DNA from: Peptoniphilus mikwangii
GTDB taxonomy: Bacteria; Bacillota; Clostridia; Tissierellales; Peptoniphilaceae
NCBI RefSeq assembly: GCF_000468535.1
Contig: NZ_AUQY01000002.1
Span: 660,888-724,887, forward strand
DNA: 64,000 nucleotides
Direction: 5' to 3'
Shown: in pieces, positions 55,718-63,535 of the stretch
Numbering within the stretch: position 1 is the first letter of the stretch
How the letters are laid out: the number at the start of each line of letters is the position of its first letter
The notes under the pieces: model-generated
Database searches by the model: none
Told to the model about the DNA's origin: nothing
The model's input: the letters and a program-made list of their open reading frames with translations, nothing else
Made by a program: the position numbers and the translations under genes

Positions 55718-56689
55718 TCAATATAATTTTTCTCCGTGTCTTAATTTATTTCTTAAATCATTTACAAAATTGTCAATTTCACTTAACTTTCTTAAAATTT
55801 GTCTTTCATCTTCAGTCGACTCTATTATTTTATCTATTCCTCCATTTTTTATCACTATCCTCTTATCTGCCATAAGTGCAAGCATAGGATCATGTGTTGC
55901 CATTATTACAATCTTATCTCTTCTCATCAATAACTCTATTGCCGATTTTCTATCTATACCTGCATTTTCAATTTCATCAATTAAAACTATCGGACTTGAT
56001 GACAGGTTTGCAGTATCACTTATCATAAGTGCTCTTGACTGCCCACCGGATAACGAAGTTATATAGGTGTCAAGATCAAACCCCTCCCCTGAAAGATTAT
56101 TTGCATCTTTTATTATTAAATCCATTTTATCTTCAGGATCAACAAGTCGTGATTTAGCATGAAGTTCAATATATTCTCTAACAGTTAAATCCATAACAAA
56201 ATTCATATTCTGCGAAAGTTGTGCAACTAATTTTTCATTTCCCGAAAATCTTTTTTCCGTTGGAATTTCCTCATCATTTATTAAGATCTTTCTTCCCGTG
56301 GGTGTATCTGCTCTTGCAATCCATTCTATATCGGCAAGAAGTCTGCTCTTTCCGCTTCCGGTAGGCCCTACAATTGAGACAACATCAGATGGCTTTAGAA
56401 TTAATTTATCAAAACTTTCTTTTTTCCCATTCTTGTCATATCCCGAAAGAATTGTAAGTGATTTAAGCTGATTGTCCTCACCTAAAAATCTAAGCATCTG
56501 ATTTAAGAATTCATTAAAATTATCTTCTATTATCTCTATCGGTACACCAAGTTCTTCCACTTGCTGTTCTGTGAGCGAACAAAGATATTCATGAAAAGTT
56601 TTCTCTTTAGAATTTTCTATATTTAATTCATTTGATAAAAAAAAGTTATCCATAAAAGGATATTTATCTAAAATTTCCCTAATAGTCAT
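55718..56689 (-). CDS. Cytosolic ABC-type ATPase with DUF1858-like N-terminus
   Basis: A 323-residue protein. N-terminal helical domain (about 1-70; TIREILDKYPFMDNFFLSN) resembling DUF1858/ScdA-N. Then an ABC ATPase: Walker A GPTGSGKS, Q-loop region QLSQNMNFVMD, signature SLSGGQSRAL, Walker B PIVLIDEIENAG, H-loop MATHDP. No membrane domain gene follows in this operon. It lies 7 bases after the GTPase and is co-transcribed with it and the SBP-like gene. The role is unknown; likely an ATP-driven cytosolic machine rather than a classical importer. Confidence 0.75.
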   Translation of the reverse strand: MTIREILDKYPFMDNFFLSNELNIENSKEKTFHEYLCSLTEQQVEELGVPIEIIEDNFNEFLNQMLRFLGEDNQLKSLTILSGYDKNGKKESFDKLILKPSDVVSIVGPTGSGKSRLLADIEWIARADTPTGRKILINDEEIPTEKRFSGNEKLVAQLSQNMNFVMDLTVREYIELHAKSRLVDPEDKMDLIIKDANNLSGEGFDLDTYITSLSGGQSRALMISDTANLSSSPIVLIDEIENAGIDRKSAIELLMRRDKIVIMATHDPMLALMADKRIVIKNGGIDKIIESTEDERQILRKLSEIDNFVNDLRNKLRHGEKLY

Positions 56690-56696
56690 TTAGCAC

Positions 56697-57380
56697 CTAC
56701 TTAATTTTTTTAACATTTCCAAGCTGATAATCTTCTCCGACTCTTGTTTCTCCCAAACAATATGAACACAATGCCGTCGGCATCGGATATCTCAGCTTCA
56801 TATTTTTCTCATCTTCAATATCATTTGCTCTGCTTTCAATTAGATATGATAATTCATATCCCCCCTGTCCTGAAAGTCCGTTTACATTAATTACAACAGC
56901 CCTTGGATTTACAGTCTGAACCTTAGAGGCAAATACCTCCCTTTCCGCCTGTGATACAATATCACCCTTAGTTATTACAACTATATCTGCAGATCTTAAC
57001 ATAGGTCCTATTTTTAATGGAGTATTTATTCCCGAAAGATTATCTATAACACAAATTGCGAGTATATTTTTTATATATGGGCTACATCTGTTGCATAACC
57101 CCGCAGATTCTGTAATCAACATATCAAGTTCAAGTAGCTTAGCCCAATTTATTATCTCTTCTATATTTGAAACAAAAAAGTGGTCGGGACAAAGTCCGCC
57201 AGATAATCCTTTTTTCACAGGTATACCTGCCTTTTCATAAATCAAATCATCATCCGTATAAAGACAATCAAATTTCACAACTCCCGTTTTTATATTTTTT
57301 CTCTTTAAATTTGAAATTGTCTTTATAATCACAGATGTCTTACCCGAACTTGGAGGTCCGGAAAATGTAATCATCTTCAT
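56697..57380 (-). CDS. HypB/UreG-like P-loop GTPase
   Basis: A 227-residue protein. Walker A GPPSSGKTS near residue 7, Walker B region LELDMLITESAGLC followed by CNRC, and TKGD as the G4-type base-recognition motif. A second Cys pair, CSYC, sits near the C-terminus, so a metal site is likely. G3E-type GTPases of this kind load metals (Ni, Co) or activate cofactors. The start follows the SBP-like stop without a gap (TAA-ATG), so translation is coupled. Confidence 0.72.
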   Translation of the reverse strand: MKMITFSGPPSSGKTSVIIKTISNLKRKNIKTGVVKFDCLYTDDDLIYEKAGIPVKKGLSGGLCPDHFFVSNIEEIINWAKLLELDMLITESAGLCNRCSPYIKNILAICVIDNLSGINTPLKIGPMLRSADIVVITKGDIVSQAEREVFASKVQTVNPRAVVINVNGLSGQGGYELSYLIESRANDIEDEKNMKLRYPMPTALCSYCLGETRVGEDYQLGNVKKIK

Positions 57381-58538
57381 TTAATCACCCAATTTAAAAT
57401 ATTTATTTATAATCTCAATATGCTCATCTATGTTATTTAGTAATTCCCAACCCGCAAATATAAGTTTTTGTTCCTTGGAGAACTGATTTTTTAAATTATT
57501 TGTAGTAACAGGAAACTTTCCGTTATTTGAAAATACACTTCCAACCTCTTCAGATAAAAGATAGTTTAATGTAGCTTTAATATACTCTGCACTTCCTTTT
57601 TTTACGCAAATAAGTATCGGGCTTACTATCGCTCCGTCCTCGGGCCAAATAACCTCAAGCTCATCACTTTGAACCAAACTTGCAAAAAAATATGGCGCTA
57701 CTGAAACACAAGCAGTCTTATTTCTAATTCCGTTCACCATTTGTGAAGGATGCATACTTGATGCAACTGCATTTTTCAACTTCATAAGTCCATCTTCACC
57801 ATATTTTGAATATATAGTCAGTACAAGTGCGTTATATAAATCTAAATCTCCAACAGGTATTGTCATCGACTGTGCATATTCCTCCGACAATACATCACTC
57901 CATGATTTTGGAATTTGTCTACCCGCAAGCTCTCTCTTATTAACTATAAATACCGCCGGTACTATTGCTATTATATTAAATCGGTTTTCAGGGTCTTTAA
58001 TATTTTCAATTCGCTCTAAAATTTCACTGTTGAATTCAATTTCCGGAGCATAGTATTCACTTTCTATTCTATTTGAAATCTCTTTATTTAAAATTAATTC
58101 ATATCCGGCAGATGTAATTAAATCAGGAAGATCCTTCCCGCTCTTTAAATTGTCAATTACAAAATCAAGTCCTAAATTTGCACTTCTAAAATCATATTTT
58201 ATATTAAAAATATCATTTTTTTCATTATAATCATTTAATAAATCAATTAGAGGAACCCTGATAGGACATGGAACCGCTCCTGCTACTGTATATTTTGCAG
58301 TATTGTTGTTCAGTATTTCCTCTTGCATTTCAAATTTTCCGATATATCTTTCATATTCTTCTACAAAAAGTTCTGCGCTTATTCCTTTTATCTTTAATGC
58401 ATCTTTCAGCTTAATCATTTTTGCCATAAGTTTAAATGCAGCAGGATTTTTTAAATTATCAAAACCTTTCATTATTAAAAAGTCTTTTAACTCGCTGTTT
58501 TCCATACATAATGAATATACATCTCTATTTAAATTCAT
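57381..58538 (-). CDS. SBP-like protein without signal peptide, with DUF1858-like N-terminus
   Basis: A 385-residue protein. The N-terminus (about 1-70; LCMENSELKDFLIMKGFDN, LKDALKIKGISAELFVEEY) looks like DUF1858. From about 80 it is a type 2 periplasmic-binding-protein-like domain (VAGAVPCPIRVPLIDLLNDY, LPDLITSAGYELILNKEI, CVSVAPYFFASL, SPILICVKKGSAEYIKATLNYLLSEE). No signal peptide or lipobox, so it should be in the cytoplasm. First in a three-gene operon with GTPase and ABC ATPase. Ligand unknown. Confidence 0.75.
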   Translation of the reverse strand: MNLNRDVYSLCMENSELKDFLIMKGFDNLKNPAAFKLMAKMIKLKDALKIKGISAELFVEEYERYIGKFEMQEEILNNNTAKYTVAGAVPCPIRVPLIDLLNDYNEKNDIFNIKYDFRSANLGLDFVIDNLKSGKDLPDLITSAGYELILNKEISNRIESEYYAPEIEFNSEILERIENIKDPENRFNIIAIVPAVFIVNKRELAGRQIPKSWSDVLSEEYAQSMTIPVGDLDLYNALVLTIYSKYGEDGLMKLKNAVASSMHPSQMVNGIRNKTACVSVAPYFFASLVQSDELEVIWPEDGAIVSPILICVKKGSAEYIKATLNYLLSEEVGSVFSNNGKFPVTTNNLKNQFSKEQKLIFAGWELLNNIDEHIEIINKYFKLGD

Positions 58539-58586
58539 AATACACCTCTCATTATTGATATAGTATATTATTTACGGCAATATTTC

Positions 58587-58602
58587 CGTAACATATGTTA
58601 CG
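58587..58602. promoter_or_regulatory. 16-bp perfect palindrome CGTAACATATGTTACG
   Basis: The palindrome is perfect over 16 bases. It lies about 50 bases upstream of the SBP-like gene start, within the only gap between the two operons, so it is probably the operator of the three-gene cassette. The half-site GTAACA resembles sites of Crp/Fnr-type regulators, but the regulator is unknown. Confidence 0.7.
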
Positions 58603-58667
58603 ATTTTTAAAATTTTTTATACTTAATTTTCCAAACATAAAATGTCAGAAATATTAAATTTATTATA

Positions 58668-58721
58668 TTTAAATAAGGATAACTCTTTACCGTTTTCAAT
58701 AAAAAGTTATCCTTATTTAAA
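58668..58721. terminator. 17-bp inverted repeat after the iron-type operon
   Basis: TTTAAATAAGGATAACT and AGTTATCCTTATTTAAA are perfectly complementary with a 20-base loop. It starts 12 bases after the stop at 58733. It lacks a clear U-run, so termination is likely but not certain. Confidence 0.5.
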
Positions 58722-58732
58722 TGCTATAATTT

Positions 58733-59938
58733 TCAATCATTTTCTCTAAGAAGTAATCCCATTTCCTGTTTTTCCATTTTATTTAGTGCTACTATGGACG
58801 CCAACGGTCCGAGAAGCGAACCTGCCAAAATTGTAAATAAAAGCACTGAAAATAAACCTATTATATTCGGCGATAAAAATGGCATTTTAAATGATAAGCT
58901 AAGTGCCTTACCGAATAATAATGATATTATAAATGAAAATACTGAACCGAACACCGCTCCTGTCATATTTATCATTAAAATTTCTGCAAGACATATCGAT
59001 TTAAGCTTTTTCTTTGTTGCCCCCAAAATTCTAAACATTGCAAATTCACGTTTTCTTTCTTTAATTGAAATGGAATATACCAAAGTCAAAATAAAGAAAG
59101 CCAATATCCATAAAAGTGCTATAAGAGCATATATATATGTCAATAAGCTCTGCATATTATCTGATACCTGTGTCATCATCTGTTTAGCGAGCAGCGGATA
59201 TATCTGTTCTCCCTTAAATTCATCTGCCAGCTTCTTAAAAACATCTTTAGGATTTACTCCTCCTTTAACTTTTACCATTACAGACGAAATTAAATTTTCT
59301 TGTTTTGAAATAGGATGTCCTAAGATTTTTTCATATTCTTTTGCAAGTCTTTTTGTTTCCTCCATTGTCATAAAAACAGTATTGTCGAATCCCATACCCG
59401 TTTTTGCAAGACGACCCTGTATTTCAAACGGTTGATTAAAAAATCTTACATTTGATTGATAATCTCCTACTATATTATTCCCAACAACTACTTGTCCTTC
59501 TTTTAAAGGAAGTTTAACTTGTTTTTCAAGCCATGGAGAAACAATGAAGTCCTGTTCAAAGTCAATTCCTATTATCTGAATCGGAAACGAACAACACCCC
59601 GCAGACAGTGTTGCCAGAAATAATTGAGGTGATGCCTGTTCCACACCTTCAATACTTCTTACTCTATCTGTTACAGCTTCATCAAGAAAAAAACTGTTAG
59701 GCTCCCCTCTTAATATTGCTCCTGTGATCTTACTGTCATATCCCTCTGGTACAACAATAATATCCGCTCCCATTCTATTTGACAGTGATGTCATCCCGTT
59801 TTTTAAACTGAGTATTAAAAAACTGCTCATAAACAAAATGAAACACAAAATCCCGGTCAATACCATCATCCCATATGTCCTTGCCGGTTTATTGGCAATA
59901 TTCTTTTTTGCCAATCCAATTACATTTAACTCTTTCAT
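58733..59938 (-). CDS. FtsX/MacB-type ABC permease (third permease)
   Basis: A 401-residue protein: N-terminal transmembrane helix (about 18-45), large extracytoplasmic domain (about 46-275), and three C-terminal helices (about 278-395), the MacB/FtsX-type topology. Family words are GADIIVVPEG, GNNIVG and the FRILGATKKKLKSI loop. A paired CC in SAGCCSFPIQIIG is unusual for such permeases and may bind metal or be redox active. It lies 3 bases after the FMN-binding gene and uses the shared ATPase. Confidence 0.85.
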   Translation of the reverse strand: MKELNVIGLAKKNIANKPARTYGMMVLTGILCFILFMSSFLILSLKNGMTSLSNRMGADIIVVPEGYDSKITGAILRGEPNSFFLDEAVTDRVRSIEGVEQASPQLFLATLSAGCCSFPIQIIGIDFEQDFIVSPWLEKQVKLPLKEGQVVVGNNIVGDYQSNVRFFNQPFEIQGRLAKTGMGFDNTVFMTMEETKRLAKEYEKILGHPISKQENLISSVMVKVKGGVNPKDVFKKLADEFKGEQIYPLLAKQMMTQVSDNMQSLLTYIYALIALLWILAFFILTLVYSISIKERKREFAMFRILGATKKKLKSICLAEILMINMTGAVFGSVFSFIISLLFGKALSLSFKMPFLSPNIIGLFSVLLFTILAGSLLGPLASIVALNKMEKQEMGLLLREND

Positions 59939-59941
59939 TTT

Positions 59942-60373
59942 TTATTCCTTAGCATCTTCAAGTGCACGATTTACTGCATCTGTAAAACATTTATGAGATA
60001 CCGTTGCACCGCTTATTACTTCTACTTTGTTTATATCTTGTTTATCTATAAGCATATTCGGATATTCCTTAGTTGCCTCTACTGCTCCTTGAGCAATTTT
60101 ATATAATCCCGGATTTGAAATTTTTCCGTCAATTTTTCCATATTCTTCATTTTTTTCCTGTCCGGAGGAATCTAAATTATCCTGCTCACAAGTTTCAATC
60201 TTGCCGTCTTTTACTGTAAGTCTTAATACAATTTTTCCGCCCCAATCATCAGGATCGCTTTGAGCAGTATATTCTCCGTCTTTATATGAAATTGTGCTTT
60301 CTTCTTGTTCTTTATTATTTCCGCATCCTGCTAACACAAAAATTAAAATCATCAATAATGCTAATTTTTTCAT
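59942..60373 (-). CDS. FMN-binding lipoprotein (predicted flavinylated)
   Basis: A 143-residue protein with a lipoprotein signal (MKKLALLMILIFVLAGC; Cys17) and an FMN-binding domain. SGATVSHKCF near the C-terminus is the flavinylation motif where ApbE would attach FMN to Thr. Such proteins carry electrons outside the membrane. It overlaps the ATPase stop by 1 base (TGATG) and precedes the third permease, so the protein belongs to this transport operon, perhaps reducing ferric iron or a surface partner. Confidence 0.85.
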   Translation of the reverse strand: MKKLALLMILIFVLAGCGNNKEQEESTISYKDGEYTAQSDPDDWGGKIVLRLTVKDGKIETCEQDNLDSSGQEKNEEYGKIDGKISNPGLYKIAQGAVEATKEYPNMLIDKQDINKVEVISGATVSHKCFTDAVNRALEDAKE

Positions 60374-61080
60374 CAGATAAACTCCTTTAATTCATTAGTT
60401 GTAATAATCGGTCTTTGCCTTTTTTTCTTTTCTTCTCGTGCAATCTTTCCATGCTCTAAAACTACCATTCTCTCCGCTTCATCTCCAACTTCAGGATCAT
60501 GTGTTACCACAATAATTGTACTGCCTGCATTGTGAAGTTTTTCAAAAATATCCATTACAAGATATTCATTTTTTTCATCCAAATTTCCGGTAGGTTCATC
60601 AGCCAAAAGAAGTGCCGGATGATTTATCAATGCTCTTGCTATACAAACTCTTTGCTGTTCTCCACCTGACAACTGATTTGGAAGGTGTTTTGCTCTGTCT
60701 TTAAGTCCCACCGCTTCTAAAGCCATCATAGCTTCTTCTTCATCAGGCATGGAATGATAATATTGTGCCATCATTACATTTTCCAGTGCAGTAAGATAAT
60801 TTACCAAGTGGAACTGCTGAAATATAAGCCCTATTTTGTCTCTTCTTATAACAGTGAGCTCTTTAGGTGACAATCTCGAAATATCTTGTCCCTCCAAAAC
60901 CACTTCTCCGATTGACGGCTTATCCATACAACCTATAATATTCATCATAGTTGTCTTTCCGCTTCCCGACGGTCCCATTATGGCAAGCCATTCTCCCTTT
61001 TCAACATTTAGGTTAATTTTGTCAAGAGCTTTTAATTCTCCATATATTTTAGATACATCTTTAAGTGTAAGTATATTCAT
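60373..61080 (-). CDS. LolD/MacB-type ABC ATPase
   Basis: A 235-residue ATPase: Walker A GPSGSGKT, Q-loop IFQQFHLV, signature LSGGEQQR, Walker B LLLADEPTGNLD, H-loop VVTHDP. The family powers FtsX-type permeases. It lies between two permeases and the FMN lipoprotein and should serve all three permeases of this operon. Ribosome binding site GGGGG. Confidence 0.93.
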   Translation of the reverse strand: MNILTLKDVSKIYGELKALDKINLNVEKGEWLAIMGPSGSGKTTMMNIIGCMDKPSIGEVVLEGQDISRLSPKELTVIRRDKIGLIFQQFHLVNYLTALENVMMAQYYHSMPDEEEAMMALEAVGLKDRAKHLPNQLSGGEQQRVCIARALINHPALLLADEPTGNLDEKNEYLVMDIFEKLHNAGSTIIVVTHDPEVGDEAERMVVLEHGKIAREEKKKRQRPIITTNELKEFI

Positions 61081-61090
61081 TATATTCCCC

Positions 61091-62224
61091 CTATTCTCCT
61101 CTTAATACCAATGCCGGTTCAACATCTACCGCCTTGCTTACGGGAAGCATACACGCAAGTACAGTTATTATCACTGAAACAATAATTGTAAGTGGTATTA
61201 ACGTCCATAAAAAACTTACTTTACGAGCAAATACACTTATACTTACCTGCTGGGCAAATACATATCCCAGACTTACACCAAGTGCACCTCCGGCTATTCC
61301 CAAAATTACTCCTTCTCCCAAAAAATCTGTCACAACAGATTTATTTGAAGCACCTAACGCTTTTTTTAGACCTATCTCTTTACGTCTTTCCATTACTACC
61401 GCCATCATTGTAGTATATACACAAATCATTATTATAAAAAGAACAATTACTGTTACTATCCATATCAATGCCTGTAACTTTGTTAGTACAATATCTTGTG
61501 ATTCAGTAACTCTTTTTACCATCTGAGGAGTAAGTTCTTTATCAGCAGCCGCAATGTCATTTACAATTTTCTGTATCTCTCCTTGTTCTGCTTCGATACT
61601 ACATTCTACAACATCCAAATTTTCTTCCGATATTATAGCTTTTAGGTCTTCAAGTGATGTAAAAATTAACTCTTCTTCTTTCCCGCCGGTTGTTACTACT
61701 CCTGTTATAGTAAAATCCGTTGCAGTTAATTCTCCGTCATCTTTCGGTGTATTAATCGTAACCTTATCTCCTGCTGAAAGCCCTATCACCTTTGAAATTT
61801 CATTCCCAAGTAAAACTTCTCTTGATTTTTCAGGCCATTTTCCATGAATTAACCAATACGGGCTGTTTTCTCTTGCCTGTTTTAAATCGGTTCCTGCAAT
61901 CATATATGGCTGTTCATTTATCTTTGCATTTTGATATATATATGGTGCAATTCCCACCAATTTATTTGCAGGAATTATCCTTCTAATTTCCTCAAGCTGC
62001 TCATTAGTAATTTTTTTATCTGAGTCAGTCGGAATTACAATCATATTTGCTCCGTAGGATCGAAACTCTTTTCCCATTTGCCTTGGAATATCATAATATA
62101 TTGTAACAAGTCCTGATAAAATTGTAGCTCCCATCGCGATAGCAAGAAGTGCCGTAAACATTCTCGAACGTCTTCTGGCAAGTGAACCAAGCACCATTCT
62201 CCAATACATAGTCCTTTTTTTCAT
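61091..62224 (-). CDS. FtsX-type ABC permease (second permease)
   Basis: A 377-residue protein with one N-terminal helix (about 20-45), an extracytoplasmic domain (about 50-250; YGANMIVIPTDSDK, LVGIAPYIYQNAKI) and three C-terminal helices. RRKEIGLKKALGASNKSVV is the coupling-helix type loop. Ribosome binding site GGAGGGAG. It matches the second of the paired permeases in P19/FetMP-type iron loci. Confidence 0.88.
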   Translation of the reverse strand: MKKRTMYWRMVLGSLARRRSRMFTALLAIAMGATILSGLVTIYYDIPRQMGKEFRSYGANMIVIPTDSDKKITNEQLEEIRRIIPANKLVGIAPYIYQNAKINEQPYMIAGTDLKQARENSPYWLIHGKWPEKSREVLLGNEISKVIGLSAGDKVTINTPKDDGELTATDFTITGVVTTGGKEEELIFTSLEDLKAIISEENLDVVECSIEAEQGEIQKIVNDIAAADKELTPQMVKRVTESQDIVLTKLQALIWIVTVIVLFIIMICVYTTMMAVVMERRKEIGLKKALGASNKSVVTDFLGEGVILGIAGGALGVSLGYVFAQQVSISVFARKVSFLWTLIPLTIIVSVIITVLACMLPVSKAVDVEPALVLRGE

Positions 62225-62236
62225 AGCTTCTCCCTC

Positions 62237-63520
62237 CTATCTTCCATGCAATACTTCTGTGGGATTTAATTTTAAAAGATACTTAATAGATGGAATACTA
62301 CCTAAAATCGTAATTAATAAAATTAATATTACTACTATAGGAATAACCATAGGCGCAGGTGCAATGGCAGAGCCGAAAACCTTATATCCTATTATCTGAG
62401 TAAGTCCCAATCCAACAAAATATCCCGCAATTCCTCCCGCAATTCCTGTGAGTATTATTTCCGTCAGTATAGTTCCTATAATTTTCCCATTACTTGCACC
62501 AACTGCTTTTTGAAGTCCTATTTCAGCACTTCTCTCCATAACTCCCGCTGTAACAAGGTTTGAAATACCAAGTGCAGATCCTATAAGACTAAGTACTGTT
62601 ATAAGAACCATTAAAAGTGTAGTCTTATTTAAAATATCTCCTTCAGATTCAGCGACCTGTCTAATAGGTTTTGCTACCGAATCTGTCATTACCTCTTGAA
62701 TTTGGTAGCATATCGCACTTACATAAGCAGTACAATACCAAACCTCCCACTCTTTAATAGTAAGGCTTAGAGGATTTTTTGCCGCTTTTCTCGCTAAGTC
62801 ATTATCCGGTGTAGTAAGAGCGCTTACCTCAATTCTATTTACAACATTTTTCTTATTTGCAAAATCCTGAGCAACTTTTAGCGGCACAAATATATATTGA
62901 TCTTCATCACTACCTGAATTAAAAATTCCCTTGACTTTCAATTTTCTGGTCATATTATCAGTTTTTATTTCAAGTTCATCTCCAAGATTAAATGCATTTC
63001 TTGTAGCAAATACTGTTCCGAGCATAACGCTGTCCTCGTCAGAATCACTTAACCACTCACCTTGAACTTCCCACCAATTTTTTAATCTTATCATTCCGGT
63101 ATCAATCTGTTCTCCTGTAGGAAGATCCATATGATTGTCAAACCATGTACCAACCATTTTTGTATCAATAACTTCATTATTTACATCAACCCATACATTG
63201 AAATATGGTGTATAATCTACGATGTTATATGCCCAAAATATAGTTTTTATATTTCCAAGTTCATCTTCTTTTAAATATTTTTGAACTGTACTCTTCTTTT
63301 CTTCCATACCATATATATCGTCTAATAGGGATGCTTCCTTCGGAAGTACATTTATGTTTGCTCCATAGGCCTTTAATTCTCTGTTTACTTTATCACCAAC
63401 ACCAAGCATTGTGTTTAGCATAGAAGTAGAAAGACTTGCTCCAAGTGCAATAGTAAATGCAATCATGAGCATTTTTCCCTTTTGACGAAAGAGTGCACCT
63501 CTTATCATTCTCCAAAACAT
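62237..63520 (-). CDS. FtsX-type ABC permease (first permease)
   Basis: A 427-residue protein with N-terminal helix (about 15-40), an extended extracytoplasmic domain (about 45-295) with tryptophan-rich stretches (NWWEVQGEWLSDSDEDS) and three C-terminal helices. ERSAEIGLQKAVGASNGKI is the usual loop. It is larger than its partner at 61091, the asymmetry seen in iron-type loci. Ribosome binding site GGGGAGG. Confidence 0.88.
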   Translation of the reverse strand: MFWRMIRGALFRQKGKMLMIAFTIALGASLSTSMLNTMLGVGDKVNRELKAYGANINVLPKEASLLDDIYGMEEKKSTVQKYLKEDELGNIKTIFWAYNIVDYTPYFNVWVDVNNEVIDTKMVGTWFDNHMDLPTGEQIDTGMIRLKNWWEVQGEWLSDSDEDSVMLGTVFATRNAFNLGDELEIKTDNMTRKLKVKGIFNSGSDEDQYIFVPLKVAQDFANKKNVVNRIEVSALTTPDNDLARKAAKNPLSLTIKEWEVWYCTAYVSAICYQIQEVMTDSVAKPIRQVAESEGDILNKTTLLMVLITVLSLIGSALGISNLVTAGVMERSAEIGLQKAVGASNGKIIGTILTEIILTGIAGGIAGYFVGLGLTQIIGYKVFGSAIAPAPMVIPIVVILILLITILGSIPSIKYLLKLNPTEVLHGR

Positions 63521-63535
63521 AGCTTTGCCTCCCCA

